From contig NC_073624.1 of assembly GCF_029407905.1 (NCBI RefSeq), positions 5,220,501 to 5,284,500 on the forward strand: DNA of 64,000 nucleotides, written 5' to 3'. The position numbers and the translations under genes were made by a program. The notes under the pieces are model-generated. The model was not told the origin of the DNA. It did not search any database and saw nothing but the letters and a program-made list of their open reading frames with translations. Positions 1 to 11,974 of the stretch are shown piece after piece. Position 1 is the stretch's first letter, and the number at the start of each line of letters is the position of its first letter. Source of the DNA: Bubalus kerabau (lineage: Eukaryota > Chordata > Mammalia > Artiodactyla > Bovidae).

Positions 1-170
1 CAAAAATCAAAACCAAAAACACTTTGAAGAAAGTGCACGGAAGACAGAAAGCTAGGGTGGACGCTTGGAGAAAATTCCATCCCAGGGTCAAGGGTCACAC
101 AGAGGAAAATAGCCCCCACATGTCTGAGGGTCCCTGGCTGGAGCAGGGCCTGGGGGCGGGGTCCACTTAC

Positions 171-229
171 TCGGTGGTCGTCGTCAGCTCCTCGGTGACG
201 TGGCTGGAGTGCAGCAGGCCTTCCCGTTT
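171..229 (-). CDS. PARVB: PARVB coding exon 7 (end of CH1)
   Basis: This 59-bp exon encodes KREGLLHSSHVTEELTTTTE, with the last codon split after two bases. The acceptor reads ttttcag before AAACGGGAAGG and the donor is gtaagt. The segment follows the last strand of CH1 and starts the acidic, threonine-rich linker toward CH2. The human protein has HIS where this one has HVT, a mild change. The next exon, expected to begin with the methionine run of the linker, is left of the window; bases 1-170 are the start of that intron and show no repeat I recognise. Confidence 0.96.
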
Positions 230-559
230 CTGAAAACCCCAAAATGAACAAGCAAATCAACCCCCGGGCAGGCAGGCAGAGCAGGAGGACATCACTGGCG
301 GGGCAGCCACTCCTGGGGGTGATGGCCCTTTGGTGGCTGGAACCCCACCCCCCCCACTACCCCCCAGACCCTCTGCTCTCCACACTGCTCTTAGAGCACG
401 CAGCTGTGGGGGTCTCAGGAGAGTCAGCCCAGCTCCCAGAGGACGCCCTGCAGCCGGGGAGGCAAGGAGCATAAAGGAATATGCATGACACGAGGGAGGC
501 ACCAGATTAAAGAACACACGTGCACCGGGCTGAACAGGGTCGCCCAGGAGCTGTGTCCA

Positions 560-940
560 TTCAGAGCCTCAGAGCGTCACCTCATCTGGAAAGAGGGTTG
601 CCGCAGGTGTAATAAAGTTAAGATGAGATCGTAATGGACTAGGGTGAGTCCTGGCCGAAGACTGGAGTCCTTACGAGAAGAAAAAAGAGAGACACAGAGG
701 GAAGAGGCCACGTGAGGCAGAGGCAGAGACCGGAGGCACGTGTCCACAAGGTGAGGAAAGCCAAGCGTGCTGGCAGGCCCTGGAAAAGGGAAGGAAGAAC
801 CCTGGCCTAGAGCCTTCGGAGGGACCCAGTCGGCACCCCGATCTGGACTTCAGGCCTCTGTTATGTGAGAGGACAAACGTCTGCTTTCTTCAGCCACCGC
901 TTTGTGGGATTTTCTTCCAGCAGCCCCAAGACACTAACAC
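560..940 (+). mobile_element. MaLR (MLT1-type) LTR, degraded
   Basis: The order of landmarks is that of an MLT1 LTR: rapid gain of a 'ctggagtcctta' segment, 'gaagaggccacgtgag', 'ggacttcaggcctc' and a terminal 'agacactaacac'. Strongly diverged, so the ends are approximate. Confidence 0.55.
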
Positions 941-1391
941 GGTGTGTGACACACCTGTTCTGGAGCCTGGCAGGTGCGGAGAGGCGACGATGGTGGTGGA
1001 GGGGAAGCCTGTGCGTCCCAGGGCGGAGCTCGGCAGTCTAACCCAACCCCCCTGTGAGCCCCTACTTGAACCCCTCCATGGACGGGGAGCTTACTTCCTG
1101 CTGGACACCTCTCCAGATCCAAGCTCCCCAGGCTCTCCTGAGCTCAGCCTCCAGGGAACTCGCACCACTGGATCTAGTGAATGGAGATAACCAGCATCAG
1201 GCGGCCGCCAGCTTTCCCAAGGCTTCACCCTGGCTGATTCTCAGGAGTGCCCATGGAGGGCTGGGGGTGGGGGTGTGGCCCAGAGACATGTTATCCACTT
1301 GCTCAGACATCAAAGGTGCATCAGGCTCCCACCGCACTCTGGACCCCGAGCTGGGTATGAGTCAGACAGACTGAATATTTTGAAGTCTATA

Positions 1392-1734
1392 GTAGAGACT
1401 CTTGAGAATCCCTTGGACTGCAAGGAGATCAAACCAGTCAATCCTAAAGGAAATCAGTCCTGACTATTCATTGAAAGGACAGATGCTGAAGCTCCAATAC
1501 TTTGGTCATCTGATGCGAAGAGCTGACTCACTGGAAAAGACCCTGATGTTGGGAAAGATTGAAGGAAGGAGGAGAAGGGGACGACAGAGGATGAGGTGGT
1601 TGGATGGCATCACCGACTCAATGGATGAAAGTTCACGCAACCTCCAGGATATAGTGAAGGGAAGCATGGCGTGCTGCAGTCCACGGGGTTGCAAAGAGTT
1701 GGACAGGACTCAGCAACTGAGCAACAACAACACA
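1392..1734 (+). mobile_element. BovB LINE (RTE) 3' end, 5'-truncated
   Basis: It carries the end of the BovB reverse transcriptase frame, including the recognisable peptide LEKTLMLGKIEGRRRRGR and WLDGITDSMD, then the usual tail 'gcaaagagttggacaggact'. The frame is broken near the end and the element lacks nearly all of ORF2. Confidence 0.9.
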
Positions 1735-3234
1735 GCAGAATCTCAATTTTATGGGGAAAGCGCTGGAGCTCAGGAAAACCAAGTGACCTTCCAAGGCCAT
1801 GTTCCCAGGTGCAAATGTAGCCTTCCCTCACTCCTTCCCTCCACGAACTGCCACGCTTCTCCCATCTCCCCATCTCGACTGGATAACTGGGCGTGGAGGG
1901 AACAGGCCAGGGGCAGCTCTAAGGCCTGAGGCGGGCCAGTCCCCGGGGCCTCCCCTCCCGCTTCATTTCTCTCTGGCCATGGCCCAGAGAATCCTCCCGT
2001 GACCTTGGTCAAGGAAGAAAGTGCCAGCAAGTGCCTGCCTGGGCCAGTAAAACATTCTGCAAACCCCAAAGATTTTCTTGGACAAAAGTGCGGGCCTGAA
2101 AGGAAATATCCTGGTTACTGAGCGCAGAGAGTTCATGGAGCCCGGAGTCTGACGTATGTGGGTTTGGGAACCACGTTCTCATGTGTCCTTGGGAAGCCTT
2201 TCCCGGCCGACCGCCCCGGGTGAGCATCCAAGATGAAGGGAACAGGCACAGTCCCCTGTCCATCACCACCTCTGACTGCAAACGTTTCCCTTTGGGAAGC
2301 AGACACGGCAGAACAGCAGGTAAGCCTCGCCTGGGGCCCCAAGGGGCATTCCTGCCCATCAGGTCTGGGCCAGGCTGGGGGGGTGATGGAGGGGTCAGAC
2401 GGCTTCGAAAAACACAGGATCAGCCAGAGCCTTGCAGACCGCAGAGACCATGAGACTGATAAGTTTAAAAACCAGAAGGGAGTGTGGCGCTGGACATCTC
2501 CACGAGAGACATCAGGTTCCAAGCGTAACCTCAGTGCTCTGGCAGAAGCAGCTGACCCTTGAACACCCCAGCCTGCTCTCCTCCAGCGTCCCCCACACCA
2601 GGGCGACGGCCCAGGACACAGTAGGTGCTTAATACATGTTTGCTGGACGAGACTGTACACACAAAGCCAAGGCAGGGTCTATGCCCTTAAATTCAGAGGA
2701 AATCGACACAGAAGGTCCAACTCCAATCAGGCACACCCTGATGCCCCGTTACATTTTTCCAAATGAAGCAAGCGAAATGACCCTCAGAAAGAGATGATGG
2801 GGGATGATGGATGTAATTGGCAGAGAACACAGAGAGGCTTTGATTGGGGTACCAGAGTATCTATTTCATTCCTCTGGTCTCAGCCCTCTCCACTGAGTAA
2901 TAAACTCATTCAAGAGGCCTGAATTCCAGCTACTTGGCTTTGCACAGAAATGAATGCTCTTTTCAAAAACGTGGAAATTAAACCTCCACGCACTCAAGCC
3001 TTTGAATCTGCCTCTCTTGAAATCAATGCCATTGTTCCTGCTCCATCATTTACCTTGAATTCAGGGCAAGGCATGCATTTTGTCAAGAGGATAAAAAAAA
3101 AAAAATAGAAGGTATCCTCTTAGGGGAAAAAGAACAAAAAGCAGGTGAACCAGAAGAGGAACGAGGAGGAGTGCATCTTGGAGCCTCTGGGGAGGAGCCG
3201 TGGGCAAGCGGGCTGCCAGGCTGGCGATACTCAC

Positions 3235-3350
3235 CCGCACGACCACCACTTGCACGGAGACGTGTTCTGGGAGGTGAATCGGGGCCCGGAAGTGCATGGC
3301 CAGGGCCACGAGGAGGTGCAGGATAGCCACTAGATTCTTCCCGTGGATCG
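3235..3350 (-). CDS. PARVB: PARVB coding exon 6 (core of CH1)
   Basis: This 116-bp exon encodes IHGKNLVAILHLLVALAMHF followed by RAPIHLPEHVSVQVVVVR. The acceptor is ccggccag and the donor gtgagt; the first two bases complete a serine codon begun in exon 5. This is the long hydrophobic helix and following strand of CH1 and is nearly the same in all parvins. Compared with human beta-parvin there is S to A in LLVSLAM and R to H in IRLPEH; the second changes charge in a very conserved segment. Confidence 0.97.
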
Positions 3351-5042
3351 CTGGCCGGGGAGGCAAGAAGGGGACCGTTTAGATCATAAGACAGGAACCC
3401 CAGGCCCACGTCCCAAAGCCAGTGAAACCAACCCCAAAGGGCCCGCTGAAAAGCACAGGGAACTATACTCAGTATTTTGCAATAGCCTGTAAGGAGAAAA
3501 GGGGGCTTCCCAGACGGCTCAGTGGGTAAAGAATCCGCTTGCAGTGCAGGAGACTCAAGAGACGAGAGTCCGATTCCTGGGTCGGGAAGATCCCCTGGAG
3601 GAGCGTATGGCAACCCACTCCACCATTCTTGCCTGGAGAATCCCATGGAGAGAAGAGCCTGGGGAGGGGGGCTACAGTTCATGGGGAGGCAAAGAGTCAC
3701 ACACGACTGAAGTAACCAAGCCCGCATAAGGAAACAATCTGAAAAGATGTGTATGTGTAACTGCATCACTCTGCCAAACACCTGAAACTAAGCCAACACT
3801 GGGAATCAACTATCCTTCGATTTTTAAAAAGAAAAAGGGGAGAGAAGGCAATGGAGATGCTGAATGCAAATGAGAGCTCAGGAAAACCACAGGCGGGACC
3901 ACAGGCCGCGGAAACATGGAGCGAGCTGAGAAGCAGCCTGTGCGAATTTGCTTCATTCAGTTCTGGCTTCTCATTTTTTTCTTTCCTGTTGGCCTCAGGT
4001 GACTTATGCAACCGCGTTCAAAGGCACGCTGTTCGTAGAAGGAGTGAACCGGGTGGTGGGGAAAGAGAGCGCGTGGGCAGGAACGTACAATGGGCACAGG
4101 AGGCGGCAGAGGTTCAGGAGAAACAAGTCACCTGGTCGCTAACCCGCCCCAGCCATGCGCATTCTTATCTGGGCGCTTAACGGTCCTTTCCTCTATGCCA
4201 CCAACCGTCTCCAACAGGGAACGCCAAGCAGGGCAAACGGAGCTTGGGGGTGTTGGACGTTGACTCCAGCCCTGCCTGGGGCCCTGGCTGCCAACCCAGC
4301 CCCACTAGCTCTTCTGCAGGATGTGGGCCAAGGTGTGGTTATCACCCGCCCTGTGCCAGGCTTTACTGATTTCCTACCCCAGCCTCACAACCCAGGAGGC
4401 AGGTCTGTTCTGGGTCTCCATGCGGAGAAGCCGGGAGAACCGGGCTGCAGTCTTGGTCTCACCCAAGGGCAGGGACCCCACGCGGCAGGGAGAGTGTCTA
4501 AGCCGCGCCCTGGGGGTAACGCTGGGCAGTGGGCAGCTGGGTCAAGCCCTTTCCAGCCTCTCATGGTCAATGCTCCACTCCTCCGGGTTTATGTTCCAGC
4601 CAGAAATACTACGATGCACGTATTCTTAAAGCCAGCAAGCTCAGTGACATATTCTAGGGACCAGACTGAACCCTCTCCCGAGGTCCTGCCTCGGCCAGTC
4701 ACCAGAAGTACAGCTCGCTGGGTGTTGGTGCCACCGGTATGTGGGGTGGAAGAACCCCTCAAGCTTCTGTCTTATAACCCAAACCCCCGCCCTGGCTCTG
4801 GAAGTCTCCCTTGACCAACCAGAAACAACCCCTCTCCACTCTAAAGCCCGGGGACATCAGAGCATCGCGGGTGTGACTTCGCCCCTTATCGATGGGCCCC
4901 CGGGACCATTGCCTTCCTCCACTCCTGGCTGCCTCTCTCAGACCCAGAAGGTGACCCAGGTGGACCCGCAGATGAATGACTAGGCGGGAAGCTCGACGGC
5001 CAGGCCCCCCAGCTCCCTGTCCCCGACCCGCCGGCCGCTTAC
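3351..5042 (-). other. PARVB intron 5
   Basis: Non-coding. It contains one Bov-tA SINE (3503-3720), followed by an L1-like 3' tail (about 3730-3830) ending in an A-rich stretch. A MIR-like fragment may lie near 4310-4500 on the minus strand. The remainder is GC-rich unique sequence with long but meaningless open frames. Confidence 0.75.
3503..3720 (+). mobile_element. Bov-tA SINE
   Basis: It begins gggcttcccagacggctcag and runs through the 'gggaagatcccctggagga' and 'gcctggagaatccc' landmarks to 'cacacgactgaagtaac'. Full length, with a G-rich expansion in the middle of the 3' half. Confidence 0.93.
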
Positions 5043-5183
5043 AGTCCACAGTCCACTGGAGCGGCCGGCTGTGGGGCCGCAGAAGCTCCTGCACCGCCTC
5101 TAGCACCGTCTGCAGTTTCTGCTTCTGTCCGATTTCCGACTGGGTCACCTCGGCCACGTTCAGCTTGCAGTCTGCCAGCTTTT
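5043..5183 (-). CDS. PARVB: PARVB coding exon 5 (CH1)
   Basis: This 141-bp exon encodes KLADCKLNVAEVTQSEIGQK, then QKLQTVLEAVQELL, RPHSRPLQWTVD and the first base of a serine codon. The acceptor is cattgcag and the donor gtaagc; phase joins exons 4 and 6 exactly. The first half is almost the same as human beta-parvin. The loop near the end differs: human has RPRGWALRWSVD while this copy has RPHSRPLQWTVD, so the glycine-tryptophan pair is absent. No stop or frameshift accompanies it, so it may be lineage divergence. Confidence 0.96.
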
Positions 5184-5780
5184 CTGCAATGAGAAGGACA
5201 AGGACAGAGTGTCAGGAAAAGCTGGAGGGACTCAGGGCCGCCTAGTCAACTGGCTGCCATGAGGTCTCCCCACCCCTGGCATGGCCAAGTGGATCGGATC
5301 ACCCCCGGCCGTGAGGCCCGCCAGGATGCTGAGCCACGGAATTCTGAACTTGCAAGTCACCGCCGTGTCTTAGAAAACTGTGCCAGCAGGAAAAGGAGGG
5401 GCGGGGAGGTCAAGGATTCAAGCGTGGGTGTCCCACCTGGGAACATTCTATGCACAGAGAATGGACAGGATGATTCAAGGTGCAGCTGGGGAGGCGAGGA
5501 GGTGACCTGCAGGGTCCGGCCCGGAGGTGAGGAGGCTGGGCCAGCGGGCTCCGGGGGGAGGACTTTGATGAGAAAACAGGAAGGCCTCAGATGTGGCCCC
5601 TGCCTCCTTGCATGCCCCCCGTTGTTCTTTCTCTAGTGCTCGGACACCACGGCGAGAAGGATTATGAGATATTCAGGTCCCTGTGACTCTTTTCTCACCA
5701 AGAGGGAGCAGGAAGCAGTCAAGAGGAGCCGACAAACACCGTCACGTCTGCTCCAGATTCGTTTATGGAGACTAAGCCTC

Positions 5781-5974
5781 GGGCTTCCCTGGTGGCTTAG
5801 CTGGTAAAGAATCTGCCGGTGATGTGGGAGACCTGGGTTTCATGTCTGTGTTGGGAAGATCCCCTGGAGAAGGGAAACGCTCCCCACTCCAGTATTCTGA
5901 CCTGGAGAATTCCATGGAATGTATAGTCCATGGGATCACAAAGAGTTGGACACGACTGACCGACTTTCACTTTC
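5781..5974 (+). mobile_element. Bov-tA SINE with perfect target-site duplication
   Basis: A full-length copy from gggcttccctggtggcttag to 'cgactttc'. It is flanked by the direct repeat actaagcctc at 5771-5780 and 5975-5984, which fixes its ends. Confidence 0.95.
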
Positions 5975-6479
5975 ACTAAGCCTCAGCCTTTGAGGCTTCA
6001 TTCCCCTCCTGGGTGGGGCCAGAGGGACCCCTCACGGCACTCCTGTTGAGGGGCAGGCGAGAAGGGCTCCTCATTCAGTCATTCCCAGACTCGGGGGTTC
6101 CCCGATAGGTTGCCTCTGCAAAGCAACAGACAGGACATCACAGGACATAATGAGATCAGGAACCTGGATGGTGATGAGAAAGTGCTGGGCACAGAGCCTG
6201 ACGCACTGTGAGCCTTGGGCACGGAGGTGCCGGGGGCGGTGGCACTGGTGGAGGGAGGTGCAAAGGCCGTCGCATCCAGGCCAGGCACAGGCAGGGCTTC
6301 TATTTGGCGAGTGGTCCCTAGCAAGGTTCGTTTAAGGCGTCTTCTCTGGAGGCCCCTGCTACTTCAACATGGTCTCCCCACACCCTCCCCTCCCTCAACC
6401 GGCACAAGAAGAAGCAGTTTAATAGCCCCCTTCAGGATTCTACGATGACACAGCAATACCTGCTGGGCTCAGGACACGT

Positions 6480-6590
6480 CTTCACTCATTCATTCATTCA
6501 TTTACAGAAGAGTTACTGAGCACCGGCCATGTCCAGGTGAGGTCCTAGGGCCGGAGGCAGCACAGACCAGAGAGAGCTCTAACGGGGGGT
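6480..6590 (-). mobile_element. L2 LINE 3' end fragment
   Basis: The (attc) run followed by 'gagttactgagcaccggcc' resembles the reverse complement of an L2 3' end. Diverged. Confidence 0.45.
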
Positions 6591-6749
6591 CATGGGGGGG
6601 TCAGCCACACCTGAAGGGCATCGGCTCGTGTAGGGCAGGCTGTGCCGGAGGCAAAACGAAGCAGCTCAACCGAGGACGGAAGTGATTCCGTTTACGCCTT
6701 TTCATCTCCCCGCATCTGTATCTAATAGGTCTGAGCTGAATAACCCACC

Positions 6750-6899
6750 GCTGTCTGTCCACATGCATGCTCACTTGCTCTGTTGGTCCGACTCTCTATG
6801 ACCCCCATGGACTCTGCCAGGCTGTAGCCCGCCAGGGTCCTCTGTCCACGGGGTTTTCCCAGCAAGAATACTGGAGTGGGTTGCTGTTTTCTCCTCCAG
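6750..6899 (-). mobile_element. Bov-tA SINE, partial
   Basis: Antisense copy with 'gtccgactctctatgaccc' and 'caagaatactggagtgggtt'. It stops at 'ttctcctccagg', so the tRNA-like head is missing. Confidence 0.9.
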
Positions 6900-7139
6900 G
6901 TTGTCCATATGACCCCCCACCCTGAAAATACACAGAAGGTCCCCAGGCGCTCAACAGCCAGGGACAGGAGGGAGCAGAGGCCCCTGGGGAAGGAAGCAGG
7001 GCTGCAGAGAGCCTCGCCCACCAGGGAGAAACGGGGAGCCGGGCACGTCTCTGCGGTCCCTTCCAGCCAAACCTGCAGACGGAACGTCCCGGGGGAGGAG
7101 AGGCCGTCGATGGAGAAGGGAAGGAAAGGGCAGGGGCCC

Positions 7140-7472
7140 GCTAGAGCTGCCGTCACAAAGCACCGCGGGATGGGTGACTTAAACGTGGAGTTACTTCCAC
7201 ACCGTCCCAGAGGCTAGAAGTCCAAGATCAAGGTGTCAACAGAGTCAGTCTCCTCTGAGGCTTCTCAAGGATGTCGGCTTGCAGACATCCTCACCTGGCC
7301 TTCCCTCTGTGTGTGTATGCATCCTCCTCTCCTCTTCCTAAAAGGACACCAGTCTGAAGGGTTTAGGGCCCACCCCAGTGACCTCACTTTAACTACAAAG
7401 ATGCTGTCTCCAAATACAGTCCCATTCTGAGGTCTTATGACTTCAGGGGGGACACAGCTCAGTCGATAACAG
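7140..7472 (-). mobile_element. MaLR (MLT1/MST-type) LTR
   Basis: Landmarks are the reverse complement of an MLT1-class LTR: 'gaggctagaagtccaagatc', 'aaggacaccagtctgaa', 'tttagggcccaccccag' and 'tccaaatacagtcccattct'. Confidence 0.75.
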
Positions 7473-8123
7473 GAAACAAGGCAGTTGGTTGAGGCTGATG
7501 CTGCCTGCAGCCACGTCTCAGGAAACTCCCCCTTGTGGGACAGAAGAGGTCCTTGGCCGCCCGTATCACCCGCATCCATCTGCCCACTGATGGGGTTTGC
7601 AGGAGTGGCTCAGGGCTTTGGCGTGGCCAGGACCCCTCTCTCCAGAGCCTGGGAAGAGCCAGAGAAAGACGGGGTGGGCTCTTGAGGGGGCAGGAAAACA
7701 TGGGCGAATACAGGGCTCTGGATACTTATTAAGGGACGAGGTGCCTGCCTTTCCTCCAGGAGAGGGGAGACCCTGAGTCCGAGCAGGACGGCAGCCAGCC
7801 CGGGGGCCCCTCACTGCCCACAGGTGGTCCCCTCGGACAACACTGCCCATGCAGGAGTGACACCACCTGGAACCTGCCCTGGCAGAGGGTCTGGCAGCTG
7901 CTCCCGGAATCCACTCTTAGGGAGAGGGATGCATGCGGGGGCCTAGTGGTGACCCACAGATGGGTCTGCTGTCTGTCCTCATCTCCCTCCCCCTGGCTCC
8001 TCCCCGCTCCTGGCTGCACCTTTCAGAATCCTGTCCTGGTGCCTCCTCTGACCACAGAGCCCCCTGCCGCCCCCCCCCTCCCCGCCCCAGGGCTCTGTCC
8101 CCAGACCTCTTCTCTCTACAGAG

Positions 8124-8300
8124 TGAGTGAAAGTCGCTCAGTCTTGTCCCACTCTTTGTGATTTCACGGGTTATACAGTCCATGAAATTCTTCAGGTCAG
8201 AATACTGCAGTGGGTAGCCTTTCCCTTCTCCAGGGGATCTTCCCAACCCAGGGATAGAACCCAGGTCTCCCGCATTGCAGGCGGATTCTTTACCAAGCCC
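8124..8300 (-). mobile_element. Bov-tA SINE
   Basis: Antisense copy from 'gtgaaagtcgctcagtcttg' to 'gcggattctttaccaagccc'. The last part of the head is shortened by a small deletion. Confidence 0.92.
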
Positions 8301-9739
8301 AGAAATCAGGTTTTGGCCTTGACTTTCAGCCAAGGTCAAGTTTTAGCTTTCTGTCTTTGGAAAGCAAAGAGCTCAGTGCCTCCATCAGTGTCACTGCTGG
8401 CAGCCCTGGGCCCCAGGGTCAGTGATCCCCTTGGTTTCTACCGCACCTCATCAGCGCAACAGCATCATTAACATGACCCGGCAAGACCTTGTGAAGTTCC
8501 GTTAATATCTGGACAGTCTCCTCCATTGTTCTCTTCTTCAAACAAAGTGGTGTGTCAAACCACTTGACACCCAGGAGATTTCAGAACTGCCTTATCAAGG
8601 AGCACTTATGCAAGATAGTGAAACAGGATGGAGCTGCAGCTCCTTGGGACTAAAAAGGCTGCCTGAGCCAATGCCGACCTCTTGTTATACATTACAGATA
8701 ACAAAACGGATGCAGCAGGACTCACGGACATCACAGCCCCTTTGGAGCAAGTCTCGCATTTGCTGAGACCAACAGAAGAGGGGACCCAAAGGGTGTGCCT
8801 TGAGCAGACAAGGACTTCCTACGGGTTACCTCCTCTCAGACGCGGCTGTGGCCCTACTCCAGAGAGGGTGCTGGCACCCTTTCCCGGCATCTACGGCTGA
8901 GATGCGGAGGCACCTTGAGAGCCAGACTCCCAGGATCACATCGTTAGATCTAAGGCTTAGGGACACAATTTCGTCAAGTGGCTGAGTGAGTGAAGCCATG
9001 GCTGCGTGCAAAAGGAATCAGAAACAGAAGAGTGAGTGAGCACCACACTTTTATGTCTGCTTATGAAAATATTAGAAAGTATGTTCTTTGGGCAGTGAAT
9101 AAAGCAGAGGTTCAAAGGACTATTTCAATAAAGCAGCATCATCACCAACAGCTAAGTCTTCAAGTCCAGGAGTCAGGGGGAAGCTAGGTCTTTACATAGA
9201 GAAGGAAGGAAGGAGGCTGATGAGCCTGGGCAGCTTCACCACCAGCTGTGGTGGACAGGGTCAGCCCAAGACCCACACCCTCCTCCGTCCTCTGCTGAAA
9301 GTAAGCGTCTATCATCACAGATGTCCATTTCAACGGCCTCGAGAGCAACATAGCACGCGACGCGCTGAGAACCGCTGTACCGACGATCAGCATGAAACAA
9401 CAAAGCTCCAACCACCATTTTAATAATCAAATGGTGACAGTGTCTAAACAATCTTGACAATGATTCAGATTTGCTCTTAAACCAAAGAAGTTCGTTCTAA
9501 GAGGTGCGCTCTCTGCTTAGCCAAACAGAGGTTTAATCCTTGGTCCAGGGCGTTCAGCCAAACACTGAATCTGGACACTCCCTGCGAGTGGGGGCACCTG
9601 GTCCCATGGTATTAACCATCTCAGCCGTGCCCGCCTCCACTCTCTCCCTGCGGTTGGCCTGGGTAGGATGGGCATCTCAGCCCTGGCAGATGGCACAGCA
9701 GCCTCCCCATCCCCACCCTGCCTCGCTACTCCTGAGGGC

Positions 9740-10120
9740 TTTCTCATTCACCGGTTGCTCAGGCCACAATCCTGGCCATCAGTGTTCATGTCTCTGGCAG
9801 CTTTAACCTCCAACATATCCTCTACTTCCACCCCACACCGAACCACCCCAACCAACGCCCAGGGCGCTGTGTCAGCGCTCTGACTGACTCCCCCATCTTC
9901 CCCTCCTGACCCTGCTCCCTGCCATTCTGAAGCCCTGCACTCAGAAGCCTAAGCGACCTTTTAAAGCACAAACTGCGATCTCATCACGGCCCTGCTCACA
10001 TCCTCAGGTGGCTTCCTGCCATGTGTAATAAAAGCCTCTGTCCACCAGGGCACGTGGTCTGTCCACTGCCACCTCCTGCAGCCTTCTTCCGCTGCTCTTT
10101 AAACACTACAGACTCCTCCT
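9740..10120 (+). mobile_element. L2 LINE 3' region
   Basis: Recognised by 'gaccttttaaagcacaaact' followed by 'atctcatcacggccctgctc' and 'tggcttcctgcca', the order seen in L2 3' sequences. Both ends are uncertain. Confidence 0.6.
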
Positions 10121-10291
10121 CTCTTCAGAGTCCGGGCCCGGAAGATTCTTTCCATGCCAACTGGTGCAGAAGTCGGCTGGGATGTCAGCTCCCCTGGGGG
10201 CTGCCCCAGACCGCCCAGCCTTTCCAGCCCACCCAGCTCCGCCCCTTGTAAACCTCTCTGATTCTCTCCATAGTGCTTGGCACTCTCTCTC

Positions 10292-10401
10292 TGTTGTGGC
10301 CACACCGTGCGGCTGGTGGGATCTTAGTTCCCAGACCAGGGATGGAACCCACATGCCCTGCAGTGGAAACACGGAGCCCTAATGAGTGGACTTCCAGGGA
10401 C
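10292..10401 (-). mobile_element. CHR-type SINE (tRNA-Glu derived)
   Basis: Antisense copy. The reverse complement gives the head with 'gggttccatccctggtctgg' and 'gaactaagatccca'. Only the tRNA-related part is present. Confidence 0.8.
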
Positions 10402-11373
10402 ATCACAGGCATTGTCTTAGACCGTCAATTTGTGTCTTAGAGCATCAATTTGTGTTCACAACGGTTCTCTCTCTCCCCTCTGGCAGAACAGGCATCGGTG
10501 GTGGGGCATGGGGACCTTCCTCTCTTATCACCACTGAGTCTCCACACCCGCCACCCTGTGGGTGAAAAGGTGTTCATTCAGCAAATGGAGGAACAACCAG
10601 AAGAGACACACCTTCTCCTTCCTCACATGCTTTCCAAGGACTGACCGAACAAGGACACCATGTCTTCAGAGCCGGGTACCTGACACAGTCCCCACGGCCT
10701 CTCAGGCCTCCCCCCCACCCCCAACGCAAGATCACATTGTCTGTAAGCACTGCTGTGCAGAGTGTGCAAACCAGCCCGTGGGGACCGCGCTTGAGGAAGG
10801 ACGCAGAGGCCGAGCCGAGTCCACGACCCGGGCAGCTGCAGAGGCTGCATCCTGCAGGTCCAGGGTCAGCCCCCTCCCCATCAGTCTTCTTTCCCTCAGG
10901 ATCTCCCACACCAAAAGCACCCCCTAAATCCCAGGTCCCTGATTCAGACCCCTCTGCCCCCAGAACATCCCTGCGGAGCAAAACGTGACCCCACCCCAGT
11001 ACTGGTCCCGCCTGGAAGGAGTGACCCTCCAGGTGGTTTGTGGGGAGACCCCTGCACAGGACAGCACATATCTGTGGGGTCATTAAGGGGCAAGGAGAGT
11101 GAGTAGATGAGCCCAGAGAGCAGGTCTGCACCCCACCAGGGCTGCGATGGACCACTAGGAGGTGAGTCCCAGTGGACAAGGGAACACTGAGTCCTCCCAG
11201 CCACCCTCACGGGGACCCGAGAGAGGGGACCTGGAGCCCAATCGAAGCTGAAGGCCCAGGGACGCCACGTGGGAGCCGAGGGCTCAGGCCCACAGCTTAT
11301 GGACAAGTGACTGATGTCGCCATGTAGAGCATGGCGTGGTCCAGCTCCGGGGCCACCCCTCCCGGGGACTCAC

Positions 11374-11476
11374 CCAGCAGCTTCTGCAGCACCTGCCCAT
11401 CGTACAGGTCCTCGTCCAGCTGCTTCACGATGATCCTCTCCTCCACCAGAACGTCGTTGATCCAGTCGATGAGGAC
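11374..11476 (-). CDS. PARVB: PARVB coding exon 4 (start of CH1)
   Basis: This 103-bp exon encodes VLIDWINDVLVEERIIVKQL, DEDLYDGQVLQKLL and the first base of a glutamate codon. The acceptor is cccgcag and the donor gtgagt. It forms the first helices of CH1, with the DWIN and DLYDGQVL motifs of parvins intact. The human sequence has L for I in VLLDW and E for D in LEEDLYDG; both changes are conservative. Confidence 0.97.
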
Positions 11477-11974
11477 CTGCGGGGGGACAGGCGTTACGGC
11501 CTCGCTGGTGCCTGGAGGGCCAGGCAGTGACTAGAGCGCATGCAGAGGGGGAGACGCCCCCAGGTCAGGCGCCGGGCGAGTCCAAGGGGAGAGGCCAGCT
11601 GCTCTCTGCACCCCCCATCCCACCAGGCTGCAGGGGGTCCCGCGGGATTCACAGGAGGCCGGGCAGAGGGTGGCACTGGAGGGAAACTAGCTGCCTCCCA
11701 GAGGGGGACTTGGGTGTGTGCGAAAACTCAGCCGAAGGAGATGATGGTATTCACCACAATGTGGAAGGCAAGGGGAGCAAATGAGGAACCATCAGTAACA
11801 CACACGGCCCGAGGCAGGCCAGCGAGCCATAAAATGTCCACACCAGTCCTGCCCTTAATATCCGCGTCAAAACCACACGGACCTAAAGCTACAAAGAGCA
11901 GGGGATCCCGAGTGGCCGCTACTTACGGCTCTGAGAACCGGCTCCCAGGGGCACACTACTTTTCTAAGGCTTTC

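Larger units (their letters stand above)
230..3234 (-). other. PARVB intron 6
   Basis: Non-coding. It contains a degraded MaLR LTR (about 560-940) and a BovB 3' end (1392-1734). Bases 1735-2610 show nothing I recognise. A short L2-like 3' end lies near 2615-2650. Bases 2690-3060 are unique, more AT-rich than their surroundings and without obvious repeats, followed by an A tract near 3092-3104. Open frames here have no family resemblance. Confidence 0.8.
5184..11373 (-). other. PARVB intron 4
   Basis: Non-coding, with scattered repeats listed separately: three Bov-tA copies, an MLT1 LTR, L2 pieces and one CHR SINE. Stretches without a recognised element are 5184-5770, 5985-6480, 6590-6750, 7480-8120, 8301-9740 and 10402-11373. 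The part at 8301-9470 is more AT-rich and shows no gene or repeat I can name. Confidence 0.75.

Noticed and set aside
3083..3781. 232-residue minus-strand open frame across exon 6
   Set aside because: It reads exon 6 in a wrong frame and continues through a SINE; the true PARVB frame is another one.
4155..4814. 219-residue plus-strand open frame
   Set aside because: Within intron 5, antisense to PARVB, with no similarity to a family I know.
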